From the NCBI GenBank assembly GCA_002366545.1, contig DFBH01000073.1:1-26378 (forward strand): a stretch of 26,378 nt of DNA, in the 5' to 3' direction. Below are positions 1-7,866 of the stretch, in pieces; positions within the stretch are counted from its first letter, which is position 1, and the number at the start of each line of letters is the position of its first letter. Origin of the DNA: Candidatus Oleimmundimicrobium americanum. Lineage in GTDB: Bacteria; Actinomycetota; Aquicultoria; UBA3085; Oleimmundimicrobiaceae. Made by a program: the position numbers and the translations under genes. The notes below the pieces were generated by a model. The model saw only the letters and a program-made list of their open reading frames with translations. It was not told the origin of the DNA and did no database searches.

Positions 1-1
1 A

Positions 2-121
2 GAAAGTATAAAACACTTCTTTGCTAGGCACTGGTCTGACGATTTACAGGACCTCGGAGGTAAAACAAAAAGGCTTTATGCAGACGGGTTAAGGTGTTTC
101 ACGGAAAGAACGGCCTTGTAA
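2..121 (+). CDS. 3' end of an unidentified upstream gene (partial)
   Basis: An open frame enters from the left edge and ends at TAA 119-121, giving 39 residues with a C-terminus ending RCFTERTAL. Its length and mixed charged/aromatic composition are compatible with the tail of a real protein, and it stops 38 nt before the glycosyltransferase start, as an operon neighbour would. I do not recognise the family. It is too short to be certain that it is coding. Confidence 0.35.
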   Translation, partial: ESIKHFFARHWSDDLQDLGGKTKRLYADGLRCFTERTAL

Positions 122-159
122 AACTCCTGTGAGGATATCGGAGGTTCAAAGTTAAAAAA

Positions 160-1269
160 TTGAAAGTTCTTATGGTAAACAAACTATATTATCCCGTAAT
201 CGGAGGGGTTGAAAACCACGTTCGAGACCTGGCGCGTGAGTTATCTTCTCAAATTGATGTCAGGGTTCTTGTTGCCAATACTTCTTTTCAAACGGTGGAG
301 GAAAAGATAGATGGCATAAAAGTTTATAAGGTACCAAACATCGGCACTTTTAAATCCACGCCCATTGCTCCGACTTTCCCATATTGGTTGAATAAGCTAA
401 AAAGCGACATTTTTCATTTTCATTTTCCATATCCCTTTGGAGAGTTCTCCTATTTACTTGCATCTTCGTCCGGGAAATTGGTGGTTACTTATCACAGCGA
501 CATCATCAGACAGAAGTTTTTGCTCTCTCTTTATAAGCCGTTTTTAAGAGCTTTTTTGAAGAGGGCGGATAAAATTATTGTTGGTTCACCGAACATGATT
601 GAGCATTCGCCATTTTTAACAGAGGTTAAAGAGAAATGTGAAGTAGTGCACTATGGCATAGATGTCAAACGTTTTGAGTTAACAGAAAAGGTCTCAAAAA
701 AAGCAAAAGAAATAAGAAATCGTTACGGCGATAATATTGTGCTTTTTGTTGGAAGGTTGATTTATTACAAGGGTGTTGAGTTTCTTGTAAAAGCTATGAA
801 GAATGTAAAGGGACAGCTTCTTCTTGTTGGCGAAGGACCGTTGAAAGATGATTTAAAAGAACTTGCTACGGATTTGGGTATAGTTGATAGGGTGCATTTT
901 ATAGGGGGAGTCGTTGATGATGATTTGCCTGCTTACTATCATGCCTGCGATGTTTTTGTTCTACCGTCGGTGGCGAGGAGCGAGGCCTTTGGTTTGGTTC
1001 AGCTTGAAGCCCATGCTTGCGGAAAGCCTGTGGTTAGCACCGATTTACCTACGGGGGTTCCGTATGCTAATTTAGATGGGGTGACGGGGATTACTGTTCC
1101 TCCGGGTTCCCCCGAAGCTCTTTCTAAGGCCATAAATAAGCTTTTGGATGATGAAAATTTACGGAATGAATATGGGGCAAACGGCAAAGAAAGAGTTAAT
1201 AGGGAATTTACCAAGGAATTAATGGCAAAACGGGTCTTGGAAATTTATAATGAGTTAATTGTCACATAG
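160..1269 (+). CDS. Glycosyltransferase family 4 (GT-B fold)
   Basis: A 369-residue cytoplasmic retaining glycosyltransferase that probably adds a sugar from a nucleotide donor during surface-polysaccharide or glycan assembly. The N-terminal half begins MKVLMVNKLYYP followed by a glycine-rich GG-VENHV loop, and TYHSD sits near residue 110. The C-terminal donor-binding half has GRLIYYKG (about 200), LLLVGEGP (about 222) and the EX7E motif E275 to E283. The TTG start at 160 gives the usual GT4 N-terminus. A GGAGG at 140-144 lies about 15 nt upstream, which is rather far, and ATG 172 is the alternative. The next gene starts about 40 nt downstream (or overlaps by 11 nt), so the two are probably co-transcribed. 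The substrate cannot be deduced. Confidence 0.9.
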   Translation: MKVLMVNKLYYPVIGGVENHVRDLARELSSQIDVRVLVANTSFQTVEEKIDGIKVYKVPNIGTFKSTPIAPTFPYWLNKLKSDIFHFHFPYPFGEFSYLLASSSGKLVVTYHSDIIRQKFLLSLYKPFLRAFLKRADKIIVGSPNMIEHSPFLTEVKEKCEVVHYGIDVKRFELTEKVSKKAKEIRNRYGDNIVLFVGRLIYYKGVEFLVKAMKNVKGQLLLVGEGPLKDDLKELATDLGIVDRVHFIGGVVDDDLPAYYHACDVFVLPSVARSEAFGLVQLEAHACGKPVVSTDLPTGVPYANLDGVTGITVPPGSPEALSKAINKLLDDENLRNEYGANGKERVNREFTKELMAKRVLEIYNELIVT

Positions 1270-1309
1270 GTTTCGATATCCTTTATTAAAATTAGTTGGT
1301 GTTTGGTAT

Positions 1310-2680
1310 ATGACAAAATTATCAAGGAAAAGATGGTTAATAATTTCAATAATAATTGACGCAGTTCTCGTTAACTGTGCCATCATTCTTTCGTTTTTAT
1401 TGCGTTTTGGAGGCGAGCTTCCTGTTTTTAACTTTCAGGCGTACACAAACCTCGCTATTTTTATAACCCTGATTCAACTGGGAGCTTTCTATGTATATGA
1501 CCTTTATGATCCCGAAAAAGTCCAAGGTGGCTGGGGTGTTTTTTTTGCTGTTCTTAAGGCGGTCACTTTGAGTACTTTGGTTATTGTGTCTGTCACATTT
1601 TTCTTTAGGTTCTTCTCTTTTCCTCGAACAGTGTTTGTAATTTCGTGGGTAACTCTCATCTTAATAATTTGTGGTTGGCGTATTTTTGCTTTAAAGACTC
1701 TAAATATAGAGTGGCCGACTCAGCGGATTTTGCTTGTTGGAACGGGAGAAATTGCCTTGCAGCTTTTAAGGGAGTTAGAAGAGCGTATCCAATGGGGGTA
1801 TAAGGTAGTTGGTTTGGTGGAAAGAGATGTTGAAAGGATAGGCCAAAAAGTTCAGGGAATTCCCATTTTGGGAGGGGTGAACGATATAGTTAGATTGGTT
1901 AAAGACCATGATGTTGATAGGGTTATAATTGCTTCTCCGATTCGACACAGGGAATTACTTAGTGAATTTGTAAAGTCGGATGAAACCGGTGTAAAAATTG
2001 AGGCCATTCCCGAACTTTATGAAATATTTATCGGAAAAGTTGACTATTCCTTGGTTAATGACATCCCCTTAATTAAAATTACAAAAGATCCGGTTCCTTC
2101 TTGGGTCTTTATTTTGAAACGGGTCATCGATATTTTACTGGCGGCTTTTTTCGGTATCTTGTTTTTACCGGTAATGCTTATAGCTTTAATTTTAATAAAA
2201 CTTACCTCCGGCGGCCCCATTTTTTATAAACAGGTTAGGGTTGGAGAGGAAGGGGAGCCCTTTAATTTGTACAAGTTTCGCACTATGGTTGTGGGAGCTG
2301 AGAAAAAAAGCGGTCCGGTTTTGGCGGCTGAAAACGATTCAAGGATAACTTTTGTGGGAAGATTTTTGCGAAAGAGTCGCATAGATGAATTACCTCAGCT
2401 TTGGAATATTTTAAAAGGGGATATGAGTTTTGTCGGGCCGAGGCCCGAGCGCTCTTATTTTGTTGAAAGGCATAAGCAAAATATTCCCGGGTACGAAGAG
2501 CGTTTTAAGATTAAACCCGGGGTAACGGGTCTTGCTCAGGTCAGTGGCTCTTACATCACGACACCCGACAACAAGTTGAAGTACGATTTGATTTATATTT
2601 ATCATCAATCTTTATTTTTGGACTTAAAGATATTGTTGCAAACCATAAAAGTTGTTCTTACAGGAAAAGGAGCGAGGTAA
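1310..2680 (+). CDS. Polyprenyl-phosphate sugar-phosphate transferase (WbaP/WcaJ-type)
   Basis: A membrane initiating transferase that would move a sugar-1-phosphate from a nucleotide sugar to undecaprenyl phosphate, the first step of exopolysaccharide, O-antigen or protein-glycan synthesis. About four N-terminal membrane helices are followed by a Rossmann-like CoA_binding_3 region (LLVGTGEIALQLL). A further hydrophobic segment precedes the bacterial sugar transferase domain (from about residue 268: KRVIDILLAAFFG, YKFRTM, RKSRIDELPQLWNILKGDMS, VGPRPE, KPGVTGLAQVSGS). The ATG at 1310 is chosen because it directly precedes the KLSRKRW membrane-insertion start. An in-frame TTG at 1259 would add 17 residues and overlap the upstream gene. 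Neither has a strong ribosome binding site. With the GT4 gene it forms a small glycan-assembly unit. Confidence 0.9.
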   Translation: MTKLSRKRWLIISIIIDAVLVNCAIILSFLLRFGGELPVFNFQAYTNLAIFITLIQLGAFYVYDLYDPEKVQGGWGVFFAVLKAVTLSTLVIVSVTFFFRFFSFPRTVFVISWVTLILIICGWRIFALKTLNIEWPTQRILLVGTGEIALQLLRELEERIQWGYKVVGLVERDVERIGQKVQGIPILGGVNDIVRLVKDHDVDRVIIASPIRHRELLSEFVKSDETGVKIEAIPELYEIFIGKVDYSLVNDIPLIKITKDPVPSWVFILKRVIDILLAAFFGILFLPVMLIALILIKLTSGGPIFYKQVRVGEEGEPFNLYKFRTMVVGAEKKSGPVLAAENDSRITFVGRFLRKSRIDELPQLWNILKGDMSFVGPRPERSYFVERHKQNIPGYEERFKIKPGVTGLAQVSGSYITTPDNKLKYDLIYIYHQSLFLDLKILLQTIKVVLTGKGAR

Positions 2681-2761
2681 AACAGCTACCAGCCTCCAGC
2701 CATCAGCTTCCAGGGAAAATAAAAATGTGAGATTGGAGTAGGGGGCTGGTGGGAAAAGAAA

Positions 2762-2933
2762 GGTAAAGGGTAAAGAGAAGTTAAGTGGTAATTGATGGAG
2801 ATTAAATAGAAATTAGGCGGTAATTAAGTTGTAATTAAGTGGAGATTTCGAATAAGTTATTATTAATTTCAATAAATTACAATGAATCTCTATAAATTAC
2901 AATTGGTTTTAACGAAGCAATCTTGAGATCACC
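2762..2933 (+). repeat. Dispersed 11-nt-periodic imperfect palindrome, copy 1
   Basis: This fills most of the 364-bp gap 2681-3044. The left half is made of degenerate 11-nt units of the form ATTAAGTGGTA. It runs into a core GGAGATTTCGAATAAGT (2841-2857) and a right half of 10-nt units such as ATTACAATGA and ATCTCTATAA. The right half is an imperfect inverted copy of the left. The tail ends in GAAGCAATCTT. The same core recurs at 11792 and, inverted, at 17324. No reading frame or RNA gene is apparent in the remainder of the gap, which is short low-complexity sequence. Confidence 0.8.
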
Positions 2934-2967
2934 ACGGGCTAAAGCCCTCGTGATGACGAAAAAGTAA

Positions 2968-3000
2968 CGAGACTGTCGCGCTCTTTGGGCTCGCAGTGAC
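2968..3000 (+). repeat. 33-bp dispersed intergenic repeat, copy 1
   Basis: The segment begins CGAGACTGTCGCGCTCTTTG and ends GGCTCGCAGTGAC. It matches 14517-14549 with two differences in 33. A fragment of the same end occurs near 24482. It resembles the GAAGCAATCT...GCAGTGAC intergenic repeats common in many uncultivated-bacterium assemblies. Confidence 0.75.
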
Positions 3001-3044
3001 TATGACATAAAATAGTTTTTCAAGAGCAAGAAGGGCGTTTTAAA

Positions 3045-5111
3045 ATGAACAGACCAATAGACCAACAGATCAACGAATCAACCAGCCGGCTTTCCATGAA
3101 TTCGGAGTCTTTAATCAGCTACATTCTGATAGCTATAGCTTTCATTGTTCCGGTTCTTGTTTGCCCTTGGACTTTTGATTTTTATAACTTGCCTAAAATA
3201 ATTTTTCTTCATACAGCAACATTGATTATGCTTTTAATTTGGTTTAACAGAATAATTCGGGATAATGGTTTTATATATCATCACACCTCCATGGATTTGC
3301 CGCTTTTATTTTTTGCCTTGACGATAATTTTTAGCACTATTTTTTCCATTAATCCTTTGATTAGTATCTTTGGCCAGTACAGAAGATTTGAGGGATTACC
3401 CGCACTTTTAAATTATATAATTCTTTTTTATCTGGCTTTTTACTTTTTTAACGAAGAGAAACAAATTAAGCGGTTAGCAACTTCATTTGTTGCTGCCTCG
3501 TTCCTTGTTTCCGTTTACGGAATTGCTCAATATTTCGGTTTTGAATTTCTTCGGGTGGCCGCTCAACCTTTTGGGGTAAGAATTTTTTCTTCACTTGGCA
3601 ATCCCGTTTTTTTGGCGGCCTTTTTGGCTATGACCATTCCGATTACCGTTGTTCTTTTGCTTTATACCAAAGTAAGCTTGCAGCGCTTATTTTTGGTTAT
3701 CTCTTTATCTGCTGAGTTAATTTGCTTATTTCTTACATATTCTCGCGGCGGTTGGTTGGGATTTTTAGCCGGGACAGCATTTTTAATTATTTTTGCCGGA
3801 AGGGGTTCGCTGCGAAGACACGGTAAGTTTGTTGCAGTTGTGTGTATTGCTTTAATGTTGGTTTTAATGAGCACTTTTTTTATTGGTTTTTCAAAAGGAG
3901 AAATTCCCTCCTCGGAGTTTTCCCGAATTGCGTCGAGTTTTGCGCTTAAAGAAGGAACAATTGGAACTCGGTTGAGTATCTGGGGAAGTACGGTCAGGAT
4001 GACAGCGGATAGGCCGGTTCTTGGATATGGCCCGGAGACTTTTCGCACCGCTTTTCCTCCTTACCGTTCGCTTACCTTTATAAGGTTGGAGAGCGAAAAG
4101 GCTATGCCCGACAGGGCTCACAACGATTTTTTGCATATTGGTGCAAGCACAGGGTTGTTGGGCCTTGCTTTTTATTTTTGGGCGTTAATTGCCTTTTCTC
4201 TATCGGCAGGGGTTTTGCTCAAAAGGGTTCGCGGCTCAAATATTTATCCTCTTCTTGTTGGGTTTTTGGCAGCTTGCGTGGCCTATGTCGTTCAAATTCA
4301 GTTTGAACCGAGTATGGTTGGGGTTGCCCCCCTCTTTTGGTTGTTGATGGGGAGCGTGATGGCTTTCGGAAATTTCTCTAAATTTAAAGTCTGGGAAACA
4401 GGAAGATTTAGTTTTCCTTCTTCACGTGTGTTTAAGACATTTACAACTATTTTGCTTGGAGTTTTTTTAATAGTTTTTTTAAGCGTTAGTTTTTATTTTG
4501 GAACGATTGTTGCCGCTGATATTCAACTTTACAACGGTTTGTGTTCAAATTCTTCTGGAAATGTAAACGAGGCTATTTTTGGTCTTGAAAAATCTGTTGT
4601 TTTAAATCCTCATCACAATATTCAGAGATTTTATTTGGGAGGGGCATATTTACGCAAAGCAAAAATTACAAATAACCCGCTATGGGCCGATAAAGCCATA
4701 TCGGTATATCGTGATGCTTTGGAATTTAATGACTTGGACGAGGATATTTATTTAAACTTGGGGGATGCTCTTTCGTACTATGGATTTACGTGGAGAGATA
4801 ATAATAAATTGGCGTTAGCCGAGGCAGCCTACAAAAAGGCTATCGAGATTGATGGGTATTTCTCTGCTGCTCATCAGCGTTTAGGAGCCCTTTATCGAAT
4901 CAAGGGATTTTGCGATGGGGCAATCTCTGAAGAAAAAAAGGCGATATTTACAGATCCAAGCAATTTTTCGGCTTACTATGAACTTGGTTTAGCGTATGAA
5001 GAAAAAAGGGAAGCTCAGAAAGCAATTGAATCATACGAAAAAGTACTTGAAATTGAACCCGACTTTAAGAAAGCGAGAGAAAAGCTTGAGCACCTTAAGA
5101 AAAAACTTTAA
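3045..5111 (+). CDS. O-antigen ligase/polymerase (Wzy_C-type) membrane protein with C-terminal TPRs
   Basis: A 688-residue polytopic membrane protein. About ten to twelve hydrophobic helices span residues 20-500, and the large loop carries the Wzy_C/WaaL-type signatures SRGGWLGF (about 232), GTRLSIWGS, RPVLGYGPETF and AHNDFLHIGASTGLLG (about 357). Residues 510-688 form TPR repeats, the last ending with YEKVLEIEPDFKKA. Known members of this superfamily are O-antigen ligases, Wzy polymerases and protein O-oligosaccharyltransferases (PglL-like), and sequence alone does not separate them. It follows the initiating transferase after a repeat-filled gap. AAGAAGGG at 3028 is a moderate ribosome binding site for ATG 3045, and ATG 3096 is an alternative. 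A close paralogue lies at 15107-17125. Confidence 0.85.
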   Translation: MNRPIDQQINESTSRLSMNSESLISYILIAIAFIVPVLVCPWTFDFYNLPKIIFLHTATLIMLLIWFNRIIRDNGFIYHHTSMDLPLLFFALTIIFSTIFSINPLISIFGQYRRFEGLPALLNYIILFYLAFYFFNEEKQIKRLATSFVAASFLVSVYGIAQYFGFEFLRVAAQPFGVRIFSSLGNPVFLAAFLAMTIPITVVLLLYTKVSLQRLFLVISLSAELICLFLTYSRGGWLGFLAGTAFLIIFAGRGSLRRHGKFVAVVCIALMLVLMSTFFIGFSKGEIPSSEFSRIASSFALKEGTIGTRLSIWGSTVRMTADRPVLGYGPETFRTAFPPYRSLTFIRLESEKAMPDRAHNDFLHIGASTGLLGLAFYFWALIAFSLSAGVLLKRVRGSNIYPLLVGFLAACVAYVVQIQFEPSMVGVAPLFWLLMGSVMAFGNFSKFKVWETGRFSFPSSRVFKTFTTILLGVFLIVFLSVSFYFGTIVAADIQLYNGLCSNSSGNVNEAIFGLEKSVVLNPHHNIQRFYLGGAYLRKAKITNNPLWADKAISVYRDALEFNDLDEDIYLNLGDALSYYGFTWRDNNKLALAEAAYKKAIEIDGYFSAAHQRLGALYRIKGFCDGAISEEKKAIFTDPSNFSAYYELGLAYEEKREAQKAIESYEKVLEIEPDFKKAREKLEHLKKKL

Positions 5112-5127
5112 ATTAATTTCTTTTTAT

Positions 5128-5160
5128 AATTTCCTTTAAAAAGAAGGAAATTGAATTTTT
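5128..5160 (+). terminator. Candidate AT-rich intrinsic terminator
   Basis: Perfect 9-bp arms AATTTCCTT (5128-5136) and AAGGAAATT (5144-5152) are followed by GAATTTTT, 17 nt after the stop of the ligase/TPR gene. The stem is AT-rich, so termination may be weak. Confidence 0.5.
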
Positions 5161-5192
5161 GCCTTGAATAATATTTTAATTACATTTTGAGG

Positions 5193-5232
5193 ATGCAAGA
5201 TAAGTGAAATATTTAGCAAAATTTTCTTGCAT
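5193..5232 (+). promoter_or_regulatory. Inverted repeat upstream of the heptaheme cytochrome
   Basis: Perfect 8-bp arms ATGCAAGA (5193-5200) and TCTTGCAT (5225-5232) are separated by 24 nt, about 155 nt before the 5388 start. It could be a two-site operator or an RNA stem. I see no convincing -35/-10 pair close by, so the role is open. Confidence 0.3.
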
Positions 5233-5387
5233 TTTATGAATGCTTTTGGATATATTGTTAAAGATAGATTTTATATTTTGAACACGGTTTTTTAAGTTTA
5301 AGTGATAATTTAACGAGGAGGTGCCGATTAGTTATTAATTTTAGCAACTCTTGTAAGTCTAATATTTTATTGTAAGGAGGTGTAGGT

Positions 5388-6185
5388 TTGAGAAAAACTT
5401 CTATTTTTATTAGTTTACTTATTTCATTATCGTTGATATTTGTACTATTTTCTTGTGGAGTAGTATTTGCTCAGGAATCATCATATTATGGTGGAATAAA
5501 TCCTTCTGATGGTTGCATGACTTGTCATAGCGATAAGGATTTAGAGGCAAACGGGAAGAGTCTTTACATAGACGAGGAAGCGTATAAAAAATCTGTTCAT
5601 GGAAATGTTCTTTGCTCTGAGTGCCATTTAGGGTTTACGATTTCCTTGCCTCACCCGGAGGTTAAAGGGGATTCATTAAGAGTTGCTTCTTTAGCTTGTA
5701 AAGATTGCCATAAAGATGTGTACAGCGAATATAAAAATAGTGTACACGGCAAAGCCGCTCTTATGGGTAAGGTGAATTCAGCTTCCTGCGGTGATTGTCA
5801 TGGTGACCATTATATTAAGAGCTTGAAAAATGAGGAAGTAAAAGATGAATTTTGGGCAAACGCCGAGAAAATTTGTGGGGAATGTCACCAGGATTACTGG
5901 GAAAATTACGGTGACTATTATCATGGGCAGGCTTACAAAGTAGGGTTCAAAAAAGCTCCTACATGTTGGCAATGTCATGATTATCACAACATTCTTTCAA
6001 AAGATAATCCGAATTCTCGAATTTCTGATGAAAATCTTTATAAAACATGTGAAGAGTGTCACCCCGGTTCTACCAAAGGTTTTGCCGATGGTTACGGGCC
6101 TTCAATCCACGGTTTGCAGGAAGGTTTTGAAGTAAACGCTGTTTTAAAATGGTTCAGGGGGCTGTTTTCCTGGTTCCCTTGGTAA
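5388..6185 (+). CDS. Secreted or lipid-anchored heptaheme cytochrome c
   Basis: A 265-residue electron carrier exported across the membrane. The signal peptide ends at VFA-QE (A28|Q29). An LFSC at residues 20-23 is a poor lipobox, so a lipoprotein form is possible. Seven CXXCH motifs follow: CMTCH, CSECH, CKDCH, CGDCH, CGECH, CWQCH and CEECH. Several SVHG histidines could serve as distal heme ligands. The C-terminus ends in an unusual aromatic tail, LKWFRGLFSWFPW, which could touch a membrane or a partner. The TTG start is decided by AAGGAGGTG at 5374-5382, five bases upstream. It opens a run of three cytochrome genes, and the next start is about 39 nt after its stop. It falls in the broad cytochrome c3/c554-like multiheme group, and the exact family is not assigned. 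Confidence 0.88.
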   Translation: MRKTSIFISLLISLSLIFVLFSCGVVFAQESSYYGGINPSDGCMTCHSDKDLEANGKSLYIDEEAYKKSVHGNVLCSECHLGFTISLPHPEVKGDSLRVASLACKDCHKDVYSEYKNSVHGKAALMGKVNSASCGDCHGDHYIKSLKNEEVKDEFWANAEKICGECHQDYWENYGDYYHGQAYKVGFKKAPTCWQCHDYHNILSKDNPNSRISDENLYKTCEECHPGSTKGFADGYGPSIHGLQEGFEVNAVLKWFRGLFSWFPW

Positions 6186-6224
6186 AAAAAGTAATAGATT
6201 TTTAGTAAAGGAGGTGCGACCGCG

Positions 6225-7667
6225 ATAAAAAAGTTAAGGTATACTAAATTAGCTTTATATTTAATTTGTTCAGTCCTCGTTCTTTTAATTAGCGGAGGAA
6301 TGTTTTATGTTTTTGCGCAGGAGGATACCGGCGATGAGGGTAAGGTGACTATGGGCGAGTGTTCAGAATGTCACGGGGAGATAGATCAACCGGTTAAATG
6401 GGAAGAAAAATTCGGCTTAATTTTTAATCACCCGGTACATTTAAATCGGGGTTATAAGTGTGACGCTTGTCATAAAATCCCTGTTCATGAGAAGAACAAA
6501 ACAAATCGTGTTTCAATGGACTTATGCTACGATTGTCATGGATTGTCTCATGGAGAGCAAGGGGAAATGGCCCCTCCTGAATGCGGTGTTTGTCATCCTC
6601 CGGAGTTTGATTTAAAGCCCGCTTATCACAAACAAGAAGGGTTTTTCCCCGAGGAGCACATAAAGAAAGCAAGAGAGAAGATCACCCATTGTTATACTTG
6701 TCACGCTCAGCCTTTCTGTGCCGATTGTCATACTGCAAGAGAAGCAATACCCAAGGATCACAAAGCGGCTAACTGGGGTACAACTCACGGTGAGGTAAGA
6801 GGATTTGAGCTTGAAAACTGTGATATCTGTCATGCTTACGAGTTTTGTGCAAAATGTCATAAGACAAAGATGCCTCACTCCGTCTTTTATATGAGCGCGC
6901 ACAGGCCCGATGCGAAAGAAGATGCCACGGATTGTGCAGTTTGTCATAAGGATAAATTCTGTTCTGACTGCCATCACGTGAAGAACGTTGCTATTTCCAT
7001 GAATAATTGTGGAAGTTGTCACAGCGAGCTCAAGACGGGCGTATATACATCTCCGTCATTCATCTTTACGCATGAACCTCATTTTGAGAAGAATTTTGCT
7101 TGCAATGAGTGTCATAAAGGGAAAGATGCAACGGAGGTTCAAGAGTGGCCGATGCATTCTTGTTATAGCGAAAAGTGTCACTCGATGAAGAATACCCCGG
7201 GAACGGGTAAATGCGAAGCGTGTCATCCAAAAGAATTTAATATTGTTCCCGGTAAGGGTTCTATGTATGGTGACCATACAGTTTCTAATTTCTTAGTGAG
7301 AAATCACGCTGATTTGGCTACGAAGGATATAACTAAATGTCAGATATGCCATTTACAGAGTTTCTGTGATGATTGTCATGGTATGGAAATACCACATCCA
7401 GCTGATTTCAAAACAGGGAAACATAAGACAGAGGCCAGGACCATGAAGGCTAAATGCGATTATTGTCACCCGGATAAGACATTCTGTGAAGATTGTCATC
7501 ACAAGGGTTACAAGGTTGGAAATGGCCCATTTGAGGCAACTGGTCATCCGCCTCTTGTGAAGGAAGTTGGAGCGCAGGCATGTTTTGAGTGCCACGGGCC
7601 GACTTACTGTGCTTATTGTCACGTAAGAGGTGTACCATACTCAGATATCAAGGGTCCTAAGCAATAA
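6225..7667 (+). CDS. Exported 20-heme cytochrome c, apparent AUA start
   Basis: From ATA 6225 the product is 480 residues. The first canonical in-frame start is ATG 6300, which would remove most of a typical signal peptide (KKLRYTKLA, then a hydrophobic stretch ending YVFA-QED). Upstream of 6300 the frame is open to a TAG at 6195 with no ATG, GTG or TTG. A perfect AAAGGAGGTG sits 8 nt before the ATA. Twenty heme sites are seen: 19 CXXCH plus one CX4CH (CYSEKCH at 7161-7181). They are often paired as CxxCH-x(3,4)-[FY]CxxCH and followed by MPHP or IPHP. It belongs to the same cytochrome run as its neighbours. Its first third and last third are paralogous to the lipoprotein cytochrome at 7867. 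The likely role is an envelope electron carrier or capacitor. Confidence 0.85.
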   Translation: MKKLRYTKLALYLICSVLVLLISGGMFYVFAQEDTGDEGKVTMGECSECHGEIDQPVKWEEKFGLIFNHPVHLNRGYKCDACHKIPVHEKNKTNRVSMDLCYDCHGLSHGEQGEMAPPECGVCHPPEFDLKPAYHKQEGFFPEEHIKKAREKITHCYTCHAQPFCADCHTAREAIPKDHKAANWGTTHGEVRGFELENCDICHAYEFCAKCHKTKMPHSVFYMSAHRPDAKEDATDCAVCHKDKFCSDCHHVKNVAISMNNCGSCHSELKTGVYTSPSFIFTHEPHFEKNFACNECHKGKDATEVQEWPMHSCYSEKCHSMKNTPGTGKCEACHPKEFNIVPGKGSMYGDHTVSNFLVRNHADLATKDITKCQICHLQSFCDDCHGMEIPHPADFKTGKHKTEARTMKAKCDYCHPDKTFCEDCHHKGYKVGNGPFEATGHPPLVKEVGAQACFECHGPTYCAYCHVRGVPYSDIKGPKQ

Positions 7668-7770
7668 AGATGAAAGACTATCGGAGCTTATTGGATTCAT
7701 CATATCTGCTTTGTCCGATGTCAGATAGGTTGACAGAGGGGTTAGGAGATATGCCTGAGGGTAAGAGATA

Positions 7771-7810
7771 AGGGTGAGCATGTTCTCTGCTTCAGAGGAC
7801 ATGCTCCTCT
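7771..7810 (+). promoter_or_regulatory. Strong intercistronic RNA hairpin
   Basis: GAGCATGTTCTCTG (7776-7789) pairs with CAGAGGACATGCTC (7793-7806) across a CTT loop, 14 bp with a single U-G wobble. It can be extended by a few pairs past a bulge. No T-run follows, so it is more likely an mRNA-stabilising or processing stem than an intrinsic terminator. It lies in the 199-bp gap between the 20-heme and 10-heme genes. Confidence 0.6.
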
Positions 7811-7819
7811 TGTATATGG

Positions 7820-7837
7820 AAGTTAAATTTTTCACAA
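7820..7837. promoter_or_regulatory. Candidate Rex operator
   Basis: AAGTTAAATTTTTCACAA against the Rex consensus TTGTGAA-N4-TTCACAA: the right half matches 7 of 7, the left half 4 of 7, and the spacer is all A/T. It ends 13 nt before the ribosome binding site of the lipoprotein cytochrome and about 1 kb from rex itself. The promoter here is not evident, so this is tentative. Confidence 0.35.
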
Positions 7838-7866
7838 AATAGTATGGTAAAAGGGGGTGAAGTTGG

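Noticed and set aside
2762..2933. CRISPR-like or tandem direct repeat array
   Set aside because: The 11-nt units are degenerate and have no spacers. The whole element is an imperfect palindrome that recurs elsewhere.
5255..5272. Rex site TTGTTAA upstream of the heptaheme gene
   Set aside because: Only the left half-site matches. The right half has almost no agreement.
6300..7667. Start of the 20-heme cytochrome at ATG 6300
   Set aside because: It would begin inside the signal peptide. A perfect Shine-Dalgarno sequence and the full signal peptide lie upstream in the same frame, starting at ATA.
7728..7760. Promoter starting with TTGACA in the gap after the 20-heme gene
   Set aside because: TTGACA is present, but no -10-like hexamer occurs at 16-18 nt.
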